Part shown: piece by piece, positions 23,800-37,200 of the stretch
How the letters are laid out: every line of letters starts with the position of its first letter
Numbering within the stretch: position 1 is the stretch's first letter
From: Gymnogyps californianus
Taxonomy: Eukaryota; Chordata; Aves; Accipitriformes; Cathartidae
Assembly (NCBI RefSeq): GCF_018139145.2
Contig: NC_059481.1
Location: 2,034,368 to 2,098,367, forward strand
Direction: 5' to 3'
DNA: 64,000 nucleotides
Made by a program: the position numbers and the translations under genes
The notes under the pieces: generated by a model
Told to the model about the DNA's origin: nothing
The model's database searches: none
What the model saw: only the letters and a program-made list of their open reading frames with translations

Positions 23800-26080
23800 A
23801 GCAATACAGACATATAGACAATCACCACCCTGTGTTTCACTGAGACAAGCTAGTTCTTTTTTTTTCTTTTAACGTATGAGTCTAGCCTAGATTCCACCCA
23901 AGGAGAAGAATATTCACTATTAAGGGTTAACTCCGCCAAAATACACCTAGAACTAGAATTACAAGGGAAACTACATTCATGTGCTTTGTGGTCTGTGATA
24001 ATTACCCTGTAGATATTTTTGCATAATTAGGAGAGATATCTCCCTGAACCATGAAATTTGGTTCTAGATTTTCAGTTTTTCCTAATGTTTAAGAAAATAA
24101 TAGGATGAAACTACAGCTGCGGTTTCACACACTGATCTACCAGCTGGCAGATGCTGAAAGAGGTCAGGTCTTCTTCACTCTCCAGCTCTGCTCTCCCTTC
24201 CCCTTTCCTTGCACTCAAGGGACCTTCACAAATATTTCTATTCGCTAATCCAGAAACAGTGGGGTTTTTTGTTTTGCTTCTTTATTTGTCTGACAGATTA
24301 GTAGACTACATCAGTTTATTAAAGCACCTGATAAGAGCCAGAGGCAGTAAAAGCAGCAGAGTGTAGGAGGTAGCTGGGAAAATAAAGCTTCCCTCTTTCA
24401 GTAGCAGTAACCTTTTGATCGGGTTCACTCTGACACACAACATAGCAAGGTAAGGTAGAGACATCAGGAAGGGATTCCTTGCCAGGAAAGCTGCTGAGAT
24501 GTTTTCAGAAAGAAGTGCTGGAAGCCCTGAAGAACATTCTGTACTGGGCTCTGACTGGGCAGTATCAGATAGTACCTTTACAGGAGTCTCAGGACTAATT
24601 TCAGCAGCATACGTAACTCCCTGTCAAAAAGGACAGAGCAACTGTGATTCGCCTTCCAGGACGAGCCCTCATGTAAGAAAGGACAAAGCAGTGAACCACA
24701 GACTGAAGGAAGACCTCAAACAGAAACAACTGATCCAGACTGTATTTCCCACTCCACATACTGCATTAATTCTTCAAGTGCAGGGTCTATGTAAGATTGT
24801 CCTGCCAGTCAGCATTACCTTGCAAAACCTTCTGGAAAAGGATGCTGTAAACCCACCTCTTACAAAAAAGTGTTGCCTGGGCCTTGAGGTTATGATTGGC
24901 TCTGACTGGACTTTGCATTCAGCAGTCCTGTCAGAGACATGCTACTGGCCCAAGAGTGACGTTGATCCGCTCAGGTAGAATTCCTGCAATTTTACAGTCC
25001 AAGAAGTATTGGGCTTGTTCTTCTGCTATATACTTCAGAGCAAATGCATTGTTAGGTGGGACAAAGGCAGGCAGATACCAAGCGGAGTTTCTCAGCTACA
25101 AGTAGATTCAAATTCCTCTCTGCTTTGTTCCTTCACAAAAGTAGCTTTTTACACTGAAGTCATTTTCCCACCAGGTTGTATCAGCAGATTGTGCTGAAAC
25201 CCAAGACACTGATTTTCTCACCTGCGATAACTAGCTAAGGTTCCACTTTACATATTGACTGACCTATTTAAGAAACAGGCAAGTCCTAGGGAGCGTGCTG
25301 CATAAATCAAACGTGGCAGGCAGGGGAGCAGAGGCTCGATTCCTACTGATAGTGAAGAATGTGCATTTGCTTGTACACTTAAGTTGCAAACTTCCTTAAG
25401 TGGACTGATGCAATCAAGGGACAAATTATCTCCATTATGGCAATGTGCTCCAGACAAAAGTCCTGTTAAAAGTCCTGACTGTGAAGTCACAGTTTCTCAG
25501 GTTTAGAATGCACAGGTCAAACTGTCTGATCTGAGCTTAGTTTATTTCACAAATTTGTTTTAGATTCTTGTTCAAGTTAATTGAATGAAATTCATCGTAG
25601 AAATTAAAGCTAGAAAAGAACAGAGAAGGAATGAAGATCTGACACAGCTTTGAGAAAGGAAGATGTGGAGTAGGAATCTGTCCCTAAACGTCATGACTTG
25701 CCCCTGTTTTAATGACGTATTAGGCAAGCTCTGTATCCTGTTACTAATGAACTTTAAAGAGGGCATTTATAGTTAGTACAAAAAGTTAGGTCTTTTGCCT
25801 CCAACTTCCTTAGTGGGAAACTCTTCCAGAACATCCCTGGCTTGATGCTTAGAAAGGTCTTTTCCTACTTTTCAGCCTAAATTTTACTTGTGGCCAGCTT
25901 ATGGCCATGTATTCTTGTCCCAGTGTATCTTAGCTCATACATGTTTTACATTACTTAAATACCTTTTGCTGCCCATCTTGTCCTCAGCAGATTCTGTGGG
26001 GATTTAGCCCCATTGTAGTTCAAATAACTTAGTGAGGGGGTTATCACTCTGCTCTATTTCTGTAGTTTGTTCTATTGTGA
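23800..26080. other. Intergenic; no gene seen
   Basis: A plus-strand frame of 159 codons is open at 24499-24978, about what chance allows in a window this size, and its product is not recognised. No splice signals or repeats of note were seen. Confidence 0.55.
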
Positions 26081-26330
26081 TGGGCTTCATTATGCTGATT
26101 TATAGGAGAATCCCAGCTAAAACCAGGCCCTGCTGTGTTAGGCACTGCATAAAACATACCTTGACAGGCAGCTGTTTTTTCAGAGGGCTGATGTTCTAGA
26201 TAAAGGGTCAGAGAGCAAAGAGAGGAGGAGGGTGGGAAGGTGATTTAATGATGCTCACGTAGTCATTCAGTGGTGAAGGCCGGTGTAGGGCCAAGGTCTC
26301 CTGAGTGCCAACTCAGTTCAATATACCAAC
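26081..26330 (+). repeat. MIR/CORE-SINE-like fragment
   Basis: The segment follows, in order, an old SINE consensus common in sauropsids: 'ccaggccctgctgtgttagg' plus 'cactgcataaaaca', then 'agagggctgatgttctaga', an 'agagagcaaagagagga' stretch, and the terminal 'aaggtctcctgagtgcca'. The match is spread over about 230 bases, so chance is unlikely, but the family name is from memory. Confidence 0.5.
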
Positions 26331-26829
26331 GCTGTTTCTCTGTTACGACACTTTGATACTTCAACTAATTTTCCATTTGCACAGTTTCACCTTGTCACTA
26401 TCTGTGTAATAGATAACACCTAAACCAGCTCCAGTCTAAACAGATCAGTTCACACAGTGCAGTCTAGAATGTGTATAGCTGCTTCTGTGAATAAACTTTA
26501 CTTTCCCTCCTGGGGCTTGCAGACAACCAGCTCTGGTGTGCTTGCACACTAGATAAACATAAATTTGTAATTGATTCTGTTTAGCTTGCCATGGGCAGTT
26601 AAAAGCAAGCAGTTTCAGATACAGGCCATTCCTCAGTTGGGAAGGTGCCTGTGTATCTGAGGTGTGAGGTCAAAGGCTGATGCAGAAAATTAGTAACCAG
26701 AGTTCCTGTCTCCTGTTCTCAGCTCTTGCCATGACTCATTACCTCAATCTAGTTCTATTTAAACTGGTACACCTTGAAGGACTCCTGCCACTAGCTCTAG
26801 CCACCCTGATAAATAAGACCACCATCCTT

Positions 26830-26851
26830 CCCCCCCCGCCCCCCCCCCCCC
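26830..26851 (+). repeat. Poly-C tract
   Basis: A 22-base C run broken by a single G at 26838. Such tracts are prone to length errors and polymorphism. Confidence 0.9.
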
Positions 26852-27164
26852 AAACAATCAAAAGATGTTGGACTGTTCTTACAAATAACCTAAGGCCAAT
26901 AGCTTCCCAAAGTCCTATGTAGTATGTGTGACCATCGGCAAGACCTGAGGCCTTAGGATAAACAGAAAATTGGAGGTAAGTTTTCACTAAAATATATCAG
27001 CAAAAAGGAAGAGAAAACAAAGCAATTTTGAGGGAGAATCTGCAGCAGCATTGTATTATGAAACAAGGAAACCGTAAAATGTCTTCTTTCCCACTGTGGT
27101 GAAATTGCATCTATAACATGGTGTTCTGCTCCTTATTATCATAAAGACATTGACAGATTTTGTA

Positions 27165-27475
27165 GGGAGTTCAGAAAAAAGCAACACAAGTGATTAGGGA
27201 GCTGAAGGGATTGACTTGTGAAGAAAGATTAAATTAACAAAATTAAATGTGTATAGCTTGGCTCAGCAATGACTGGGGACCCATGGTAGCCACCTACCAA
27301 TAGCTGAAGGGTTTGAATACAAGGGGGGAGGGAAACTTAGTTTGTTATGAAGCGCTATAATGAGAAGGAAGGGAAAGGGAATGGAGTAAAGGCAACAAAG
27401 GCTAAAGCCCAAGAGAGCTTCCCGACAGCGAGATGTTGCTGCTACATGAACAGTGCAACTGATAGGAGAGAAATG
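27165..27475 (+). mobile_element. Ancient CR1 LINE fragment (ORF2 end / 3' region)
   Basis: Several blocks occur in the order seen in old CR1 elements: 'agggagctgaagggattgac' with 'tgaagaaagattaa' (the usual 'gaggaaaggctgaa'), then 'tgaagggtttgaatacaagg' with 'gggagggaaactta', and later 'agcttcccgacagcgagatg'. Together they cover the last coding codons and non-coding tail of a plus-strand element. It is highly decayed, with no intact reading frame. Limits are approximate. Confidence 0.6.
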
Positions 27476-27479
27476 TTCA

Positions 27480-30400
27480 AAACTTGTGGAAATGAAGGTG
27501 TTGAGCACAAATGCCTAAACAGCTCTTATATACAGAACTGGAGCACAGAAAGGGAAAGCACAGTTGCCCTGGAAAATACTCTGAAGTCACTGTGGACGTA
27601 CACTTCACCTACTTCAAGTTCCTGGACAACTCTTTTGAGTCCTTAGTTGCAAACAGGCAACAATGGGCTATCAAGAAAAAGGAAGCACCGGCCTCTGTGA
27701 ACTTGGGCAGCGTAACATAACAAATGTGTTAGCATCAGAGGGAGGCTTGTTCACGCACTGAGTGACAGCATCTGTTATGTAACAGAGACTCATGGTGACA
27801 GCGATGATAAGGTATCTGTATGAAAAGGCACTTGAATGAGTCCCACTATTCTTAGTTTCCATGCGCCTGTCCTTGAATGCAGCTGAGGAGCAGAGTCGAA
27901 ACTGAGGGAGGCAACACCTATACAAGTGTAGCCTTCAACCTCACCCCTCAGTTTTCTTTTACTCACATATTTTCAATTTCAGAGCAAACTGAAACTGGTC
28001 CAACACTTGCTAATTGCCAGATATCCCATAGAGCTCTCACAAAACCAGAGACTAATCAGAGAACCTAGCAAGGGAGCGTGTGTGTGTGTATGTGTGTGAA
28101 GCATAGCTACATCTGTTAAGTTCCTGCAGGCAGTCTTCACAACTCTGCTATAAAACATAATGTTGCCCTAATTCAGGAAAGAATTTCACCTTATATCTGT
28201 AAAATAGGGAGAATTACATTCCCCTACTGCCTCACAATATTATGAACCTGATAAACTATTAGTAAAAAACCTCAGAGGTCTCTGGATGAAAGCGCAAACA
28301 GTTCGTGCTTGCAGAATTCAGAAAGGTTCTCTTTACATTAACAGCTCTGCAGAGAGTTAGCATTATGTTATGGACAAAGGCTAAAAATTCTCACCTTTCT
28401 ACAAATTATTCCGCTGCCATTAACTGGTATCTCCCAAACCAACAACAATGAACCCAGTTATTCCAAAATCCAGCTATTTGTTTATTCTTAGGTAGTAAAG
28501 GTATATATCCAGTCATACTGAATGAGAGGCCTGTAGACATTCCAAGAGGTACAATGGCCAAACTGTCAGAGACAACTGTTTTTTCCAAAATCTCATTAGA
28601 CAGTCCTTTTCAGCAGATGCTGATTTGCAAGGCTGCTGCTCTGGCCCTGAGGAGATCAGCTCAGGATATCTTTAGAAATTACAAAGTATTGAGTGCACAC
28701 CTTGGAGAAAAAGCAACACAGATAAAATCGGGATATCGGTTTCAGCTAAAATGTTGGGATTGTGCTTGAAAGAAATAAAATGCCTTCAAATTACCAAGCT
28801 TATCTCTTGGCCTTGTGTTTTTCCTGTGCCTTGAAGATGTCTCTGCTCAAAGCTTTTCCCTTTCTTTGGACAATAGGGGCTGCAAAGGAGCCTTTTCAGC
28901 GTGGCAGGTCAATAGTCCAAAGACTGAGAAGGATTTATGCTATAGATAGTAACAGCATCAAAGAGGCCATTACATCTTCAGCACCAGTAATCCCCATTTT
29001 AAAAACTCCATTATCTGACTGGTTCTTCATTTGCTTGTCACGTAATCCTTGTTGTTGTGGTAACTCAGAAACGAATGCTCTGAGCTTAATAGAGACAGTG
29101 ACAGAATTGCCTGTCCCTGGATTCAGTCAGGATGGTTATGGGCAAGACAGAAAGAAATCACAGACTAGTAAGGAGTTCAAAGATGTTAACTGAACAACAG
29201 GAATAAAGTCTTTGAGGATGCTGCTGCAATTGTGAAATACTTATCAGACCTTCTTGGGGATCGACTATTTTCTGATTTTCATGAATCATTCAAGATCAAA
29301 TCCCTGACTCTCTAGTTTTTTAGAAAACCTTTCAGGGTAGGTCATAACTAGTGAACAGATCTGTTCTCTGGGTCAGAGATTGCTGGGTTTCTACAGAAAT
29401 CAATGTCTGCTCCTGGGACGATGACAAATGGGTTCCTTTATTAACCAGAACACCAATTATTTGTTAATATTTATATCCTCTTCTATGACATTAGATGTCT
29501 TGGTAGAACAAAAAGATGCAGCACCTCTCTGCTCTCGGGCCACCAGTTGCAGTCTAGTTCAAACTGGTACAAGACTCAATGTTTTGACCTACACAGGAAT
29601 GTTTCATTTATTTTGGAGGATGTGAGCTGTAACTCAGGCAGCTGCCTTTTCTTTGACCAGTAAACTGAAGACAGAAGTGGGGATCATTTCTCATCAAAAA
29701 GGAAAAGGAAGATCAATAGGCTTGTAAGCCAATCATGGCTTATCTGTGGAAGAATCCCTTGCTTTCAAAGACTCTTAGTAGCCAAAAATAAGAGGCTGAG
29801 AGTCAGAGTGATCATTCCTGGGAACACCCCGTCACGTGTAAGACAGACCATGCTCCTGAGTGCATCTATATCCCAAATCCTACCTCTACAGATCACAGCC
29901 CTTGGCAGCCTAGTAAGAACCAGGTTTCCGCAGGATTGGGGAGAGATTATCACAAAGCTCTCTTACTAAGAGTGTGCTAAAATAGGGAACACAAAGACAC
30001 CAGTTATGGCACTAAATGTTGTCAGATCATCTTTAACTCTCAGGAATCTGATGCAAAGTATGTTTTAAAACAGCTTTTTTAGATGCAGTGCCTCAAGCAG
30101 GCCCAAGGCACAGGGCCCATGAATAAACAGCGCCTCGTAACAATGACACCAAATGAGAAAACATAGCTTCTCCCTTAATGAGCAACTTCTGTAGTGCTTC
30201 TCCTGTATGCGACTGAAGACTCATCACTCAGCTGTAGCATCTGACTGAAATATGGACTTTCTCTTTTGGGGGATAGCCTAATATTTAGTCTTGAATTGGA
30301 GCAAAGTATCCTGTGGAGCAGGAGCCGAGATGCAAAGTCTAAAAGGACAGCTCAGCAGCAGCCCATGGAACAGCCTGTAAGATATGAAGACACTGGACTG

Positions 30401-31065
30401 GTTAGGAAATAAGTTAGCTATTTGGTTGCTTAAAAATAAACAGTCAGGAATTAAGGAAGAAAAGATAGCCCCACCTCAAGCTCCTGTATGTATCAAGGAG
30501 GGTAGAAACAAGTTGTTTCCTTTAGAAAAGGTTCCCAGTCGTTGGTTAGTAAATCATATGTGGTAGGGATGGATGCAGATTCTCTACTGCTGCTTAATGA
30601 GTGGCAGCTGGCATATATCATGAACTAAAGAGAGATGATAGCTCAATTTTCATGACTAGAGTTGAGGGTGGGGGAAGGATCATCCTTCACTGACTTCACT
30701 GTCACCATAACAATGATGTGACGCCTCTTTTGGTCTGCAGTTTTGGACACCCAGCAGCCTCAACAAGAGTAATTTATTACTATGTGCTCTTCATTTGTTC
30801 TATCCTATGAATTTGCAGGAAACAGCAGTTAAAGAAATGGGAAAATAAACCCACATTTCAAATTGGCTTGCGATGACACTTTGAAAAACAACTGAATTGC
30901 TTTACCATAAATTGCTTGCAATGGTCAGGCTGCAACTGGCTTTAGTAGATTCATTTCATTCGAATGAAGGGAACAGCAACTGTGCATTCACAATGTCAGC
31001 CAGTACTGTGTGAGGAGACAGGAGAAAGCAAGCACTCATCTTTTAAAGACAGATCTCTATTCAAC
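27480..31065. other. Intergenic; no gene seen
   Basis: Mostly AT-rich unique DNA. A TG-rich tract lies at 28078-28098. A plus-strand frame of 143 codons at 28762-29193 has no recognised product and no clear splice or start context. Nothing else is supportable. Confidence 0.55.
28078..28098 (+). repeat. TG dinucleotide repeat
   Basis: An alternating TG tract of about ten units with one TA interruption. Confidence 0.85.
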
Positions 31066-31068
31066 TTG

Positions 31069-31590
31069 CAGTGTCAGGGTCCTCAGTGCACCAATAGGCC
31101 TTAATTGCCCCACCAGCCCTACCCAGACAACCTCTGCTCTTTGCTCCAGGAGCTCCATTCAAGCTCAGGCCTGGGCACCCAGTCCTGGCCTCAGCTATGT
31201 TGTAGGTGTATCTGTTTCCATGCTTGTTCCTGAGTTGTTATTTGGCTTTCCTGGACTGACCTTGGACCTGACTTGTTCTTTGCCCGAGGATGGCTGGACT
31301 GTTGATGGAATCTGTTACCGTCACCAGCCCTGTCCTGCTTGCCCAGCTGAGGTACTGTGGGACTGGGCCCTGCTGGTGGGGATGCTGCCCCTGCCTGTGC
31401 TGTGGTCTCCCTCAGCTGCTGGCTTGCCTTTCCTTGTGGAACAGCCCTGCTTTTGCTGCTCCCTGAAACTTCACCTACAACCTCTTTGTGAGGGCATAAT
31501 ATGTGTGGATGAGAGGGATAGGGATGCTTGTGGGTGGAATTAAAGAAGCAATTCTTCCACGATTACTTTCTCATTCATAGTTCTCTCCTT
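31069..31590 (+). mobile_element. Possible solo LTR of an old endogenous retrovirus
   Basis: The segment differs from its surroundings: it is rich in C, T and G, begins near TGTCAGGGTCCTC, has the block 'gtgcaccaataggccttaat', and contains pyrimidine-rich text of a style common in sauropsid LTRs. An ATTAAA polyadenylation-type signal lies near 31540. A 177-codon plus-strand frame (31010-31543) crosses it but has a composition-driven look and no recognised domain. I could not find matching target-site duplications, so the limits and identity are tentative. Confidence 0.35.
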
Positions 31591-31599
31591 TTGCATACA

Positions 31600-34160
31600 T
31601 TCATCATGTAATTCATTGTCAGTAACAAAATGAAACTATAGTCTCAGGACTAACTAGAATGGGGGATATGATAGAGTGTCTTATGAATTTGGGATAGGGT
31701 TAGAAAGAAGACAGAGCGACTGAAGCACTGGTAACCAGAGCCTGAAGACCAAATCTAGCTCACATGCCCACATCAGTGGAGAGCCAGAATCAATGCCTTC
31801 TCTTGATTACTGGATAGAGAGCATTAAATGATTTCAGTTCTGTTCCCAGACAAAAAACTGGCTTGCCTATTAAGAACTGGATGAGCCATGGAAAGCAAAC
31901 TTCCTCCCTTTTTAGAGTGGCACATGCAGGGATAGGACAAGTTTTTCTGCTTGAATCGTGACAGATGTGTAAAAGTCTGGAGTTCTTCAAGGCTGTTAAA
32001 TATTTATCATTACGAAAATTGTACATTTTCAATGGAAGTGTTGTAATTTGAAAAACGGGACAAGCTTTTGGGCAGGTGAGTAATCTGAAGGATGTGTGCG
32101 CCTCAATTTCCTGTATTAAGCTTTTCACAACATAGGCACGAACTACTTCCAATGAGATGTACGCCTGTCTAAAGATATTAGAAAGGATGAGTGTATGCAC
32201 TGAAGTATGCTTCCATTCCATAGGTTGATTTGCCTTCATGTTATATTGATTTTAAAGTAATAGAATTATCAAATATCAGTAAAACAGAATGAAGAAAATA
32301 TTGCTAATGCTGCAGAGCTCACAGCAAATTGTAGTCATGTCTCACTCAAGCATGTGAATTGCAATGATGCTCACTTTCACAGCAGTCTTCCTCCTAGGAA
32401 ACTTAATATACTTTTTCTTGCCCTTCTTCAAGAGGATTAATATCCCAGACTTGCAAATAGGGTCATATGCAATTTCATGACTTCTGCAAGGTTATGCTAT
32501 CTTGGTTGCCAGTCTAAACACTAGACAGTTACTAAGCAAAGTAAATTTCAAGTGTAACTATCACATTGGGGAAGATATCCAGAAACAAAACTGCCTTAAA
32601 GCCAGAGCAGATCTAACTCTGTAAGGATTATTTGTCACACACACTCAGAAGCCATTTGCCTTCCTTGCTCTTAAGTTTACCTAGATAAAAGGAAGGTCAG
32701 GATTTGTGCACTGAACTCCAGTGACTTCCAGCTTCTAGAACTGTTCGATGGACAATGTAAACTAGCTCAAACTTGACGCTGTTCAAACTCCCTCACACCC
32801 TGCCCCTAAAACATGGAGCCTTAAAATTAGTCAAAAGCCTTAGCAGGTTTGTGTGGAGCAGGGCTTACGCAGATTGGGGATTTTGGCCCTTACAGTACTT
32901 AAATTCTTCACTGCAGTTAGAAATAAATGACACTTTTCCCTGCAGTTAAAAAAGGCACTATGTGCATCTATGCTTTTCAACAGAGTTCATCCTCCTTCCT
33001 GCTGTCAGTGACAGCAATATACAGCAGAGGGACCCAAAGTCTTCTGCAGCTGTGCTTGAGCATTGTGTTACCCACAGCAGGAACATGGTGAGGACAGCCT
33101 CTCACAGCAGTGCAGGAACGGGGACAGAGACTGACAAGGAAAAAGTCTTTTGAGCTCAGTCGCCCAACACTCCAATTAAACAGGAGCAAGACACGCATAT
33201 ATTTCTAAAGGCTTTTTTTCCTGCCACTGTTACAGGTTTTTGAAAGGTAGATGGATGGATCAGACCAGTGAATAAGTGGGACAGTGGTAACGCTTCTAAA
33301 ATAGCATCCCCTACCACTAATAGATCCTTTTCTCTGTACCTGAAGGATAAAATGTCAGTTTTCTTTGCCTTTCTTCTTGTTGTTGCTACTACATATAGGT
33401 CTGAAAATAGATTTTTACTGTAAACAGCTCTGGGGGGAAAAGGTATAATTGATGATGATGTCTCGGACAAAGAGGCACCCTGTTCATAATCAGACTGGGA
33501 TAAAAAGCCATTTTCTACACCATATATTTTCACTTTTTTTCTCCCCACTGAAGTGAAGCTTTTGGGGTTCTTCTGAGTTTGTCTGAGGTCTATATTAGCC
33601 TTGAAGTATGTGCAATAATACTGTCCAGCTTTGACAATATTTTGTACACCCCACTGGTCTGAGTATGATATAGATTTCCTTTTGTGCTCCTTTACTAGCA
33701 AGTATTTATTTCTCTAACTTGGTCTTTTAGCTCAAGCTGAACTTAAGAGGCGTGGTCCAGTGTTTTATCTCAAGTCAAAACCAAGATGGGGCTATGGACG
33801 CAGCATTCTCAAAGGAGTCCGAAGTGTGATGTTCATTAAACAGCAAATGTATGAATGACATGAAACCTTCCCTTGCAGTTCAGGCACCTACTGACTTGGG
33901 ATACAGTAAAGCAAGTCCCCTAACTAGTACTAACAACGAGCAATCTCACGCTGCTGAACAACACATCTCACCCTAACTGCACTCTTAGACTGCGAGTGAG
34001 ACATAATCCAAGAAGCAATACCGAACTACATAAATTGCAGCATTCAGAAAGTAGAATGCTCCATCTCTGGCAGTAATCTGAAGTCTCAGCCGTACTATCT
34101 TCTAATCAAATAGGCAGACTGGCAACCAAGACACAAGCTCAAAACTGAGGTTTCATTTCC
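31600..34160. other. Intergenic; no gene supported
   Basis: Two unrecognised minus-strand frames stay open for fairly long: 149 codons at 31790-32239 (begins with ATG) and 181 codons at 33156-33701 (first codon after the stop region is TTG, not ATG). Neither shows a known domain. I treat them as probable chance frames. Confidence 0.5.
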
Positions 34161-34165
34161 AGAGT

Positions 34166-34223
34166 CTATATAGATATGCATGTATATGTGTACATTTATA
34201 TAAATGTATATGTATGTATATAG
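34166..34223. repeat. TA/TG-rich simple repeat
   Basis: An imperfect tract of tata, tgta and taca units, about 58 bases. Confidence 0.75.
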
Positions 34224-37200
34224 GCAATGAACAAAGAAATGTACATCGGTGTACACTTCTCTACCACCTACTACATGTGTACAAGGATGCCCTCACAGCC
34301 TCGCTCAGGTTCAGATGGACTTTTGCACAATACTGAAGCTACAGTTTCAGAAAGAATTGCTACTTTAGCATTACCACTTCAAGTGTTTTAAACCAGGCCC
34401 CACTTTAAGTGTTTTAAACTAGGCCTTCAAAACAAAGAGATCTATTTTAAAATAATGACTGCCTAATGATTCACTTGATGTTTTTCTACATCTATAAATG
34501 TTATCTTCCACCACCACCCCCCCAAAATAAATAACAACGTGAATCTGTGATGTTTGCCTTGTACTCTTAATTTGGAAGCTGCTGCATTTGAGAAGTACCA
34601 AATATTTTCAGACTCAAAAGAAAAAAACCCTGAGATCTAACTATATTGTTGAAGAAATTGTACTTAAACTGCCACAGCTGACAAGCTCAGTCAGAGAGGC
34701 AAACTTAAAATATATCAGATTTCTACCAGTGGGTTGTTCACTTACATGGGAAAAATGATCCAACCATCCTCTCCAGATGGCAAAGGCAATTTGAATTCCT
34801 TATGCCACCACAGAAGGTAGAACAATGAATTTTAAAAAAATCTGATTTAGTATAAGAAACTCTAGAGTAACTCCACTGATGACATTGGGATGAATTTCTG
34901 TCTATTTACTCAGTGAGACTGAGAGCAGAGTTGAAGCCCACATATTCAGACCAAAAGTTGACCATGCTTTGGAAAAGCACTTAGTCACCAACACCTTTCT
35001 CTTGAAGGCAGGTTAACTGCTTAAGTGAGGACTTGCCTTGCAGACATCAAGAAGCAGATATTTGAGGGTTAATTTCTTGTATTTCAAAGACGTTGTACCA
35101 GCGAGAAATGCATATTTTGATACCCAAGTTGATGAAAAAATATCAGACTAGCATTTATGCTTGGTATTACAGATTTGCTTAAATATCATTGAAGCCAATG
35201 CTTAAAGCTATACATTCCAAAATCATTATATCAGTCACTATGCTTCTGAGAACGTACAGGGTTTTTTAGGCCTGGGGCATTTTCTTACATACACACAGGG
35301 CAAAACACAAATGGGTCCAAACATTGCTAAGAGCAGGAAAAGAACCCTAACCAATTCCAAATCCCACAATGACAATAAAAATAGCAAAAGCACTGATTAA
35401 TTAAGCTGTAAAGTTTCCACCTCCAGACCTCAGGAGCAGAAGGAATGATATAACCAATTACTATACAAAAGCAGAAATAAATAGATCAGGCAACTACCTG
35501 GAATCCCATGAAATTCTCAAATAAGCACAATGCTGAAAATAACATTTAATTTTATTAACATTTTAAATACTTAAGGACTAAACCCACTGCTTTTAAAGGT
35601 CTGCTTACAGCCCCAATGATACTGTTTTTTGTTCCTGATATGCCTTACAACTATGTAGTGCTGTGTGACCAATACATATGTTTGCTCATTTATTTATTCT
35701 TTGCAACAAAGACTGAAATTTACTTGGAATTTAGATTTTACTTGGGAAAAAAATCTTACTTGATCAGTAAGATCTGTCCAAGTAAAAGGATGATTCCCGG
35801 ATTTCACACTAACAACAACATGAATAACAACATCATTTAGTTGATTTATGTATTTACAGGGTTTAATATAGTAGTTGCTACTGAAGAATTTGTGACATGT
35901 AGGTTATATCTAGCACTTATGTATATGAAATATTAGTTAGTACTTGAAGTTCAAAAACCCTGTAGCCTAATTCTTGACTTCTGGAGGACAGAAAACATTC
36001 TGAACTGGTTCCTTTCCCATGGTTCTATGCACTGAGCTTTTGAACTTGCATTAACAGTGAGATTCCTGACATCATTCTTCCACTAACCATGAGACTCCTA
36101 ATAGCATCCAGTATCTTAACAGCATAATCTCCTAGGGGGCTTGATGCTCCTAGAAAGCTGTGGCAGGTACTCAGAGAGTTAACCAATAAATTCCAAAACC
36201 TACCATATGTCTAACACATCTTATGGCAAGGAAATGTACAAAATGTCTTGATTCTTCAGAGAGTCCTCTTTATATTCTAGTTAGAAGGTGTCCAATATAT
36301 GAATGAGGTGGCAGAAATAATATTTTTTTTTCTTATTTGTTTTGAGACTTTGTGCTCTGTCAAGCACTCTTTTGTATTATGACCATGATAAGCAGTAAAC
36401 TCTTCCAAGGGAATCTACACAACCAGACAGTAAAGAGGGCCCCTGCAATCACACCAATCCTGTTAACTGCTGTAATACTTTGTGCTGATGTATCTAGTCC
36501 TCTTGTGGCACCAGAAAAATATCAAATGTTATTCACAGCTATCTATACCTTCCAGAAGGACACACTGCTCCGTCCACCAAAATGTACCTGTCAGAAACGG
36601 TCATAAAAAGAGAAGCCTTTATGAGTCATGGGCAGAGCTTTTCAACAGTTGCTAAAGGAGGATTTTAGAACTTCATAGAGAGGTAACAGTTACCTCTCAG
36701 TGACTTTTAATAGCTGCAAGTCTTTCCACTGACTTTAGTGAGCTTAATGGAGCAACAGAAAGGCGACTGCTGTCTAAGGGGAGCTTACCTTAGGCAGTGC
36801 AGCACTCCAGCAGTTTTAATGCACACTTAAATCTTAGTGAATTCAATGGGAATTCTACACATCTATACTGCATCCATTACCTTGCATCAAAATATCTTTC
36901 AAGAGTGCTTAGAGCACCATGAGTAATATCTGTCACTTACTTGTTCTTACATCCTCTCAGTAGGGGGAAGAAGTATATGCAGGTCAATTGTTACCCACCT
37001 ACACATGCACAGATCTGTTGTCAAATGTCAAGATGATGCGCACCTTGCATTTGAAGCAAAAACTGATCAGATTTGTCAAGGTCCTTAGTTTCTTTCTAGA
37101 GGACAATGGTGATGAATGCATCACTCAGATGTATGATTTGTTTGACCAAACATGGATGTCTGCAGTGTAGATCTAAGTCATTTACTCATCTCTCTTCATA

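Noticed and set aside
24499..24978. 159-codon plus-strand frame
   Set aside because: About the number of frames of this length expected by chance in 64 kb; no recognisable domain or splice support.
28762..29193. 143-codon plus-strand frame
   Set aside because: No recognised product, mixed composition and no conserved motif. Probable chance frame.
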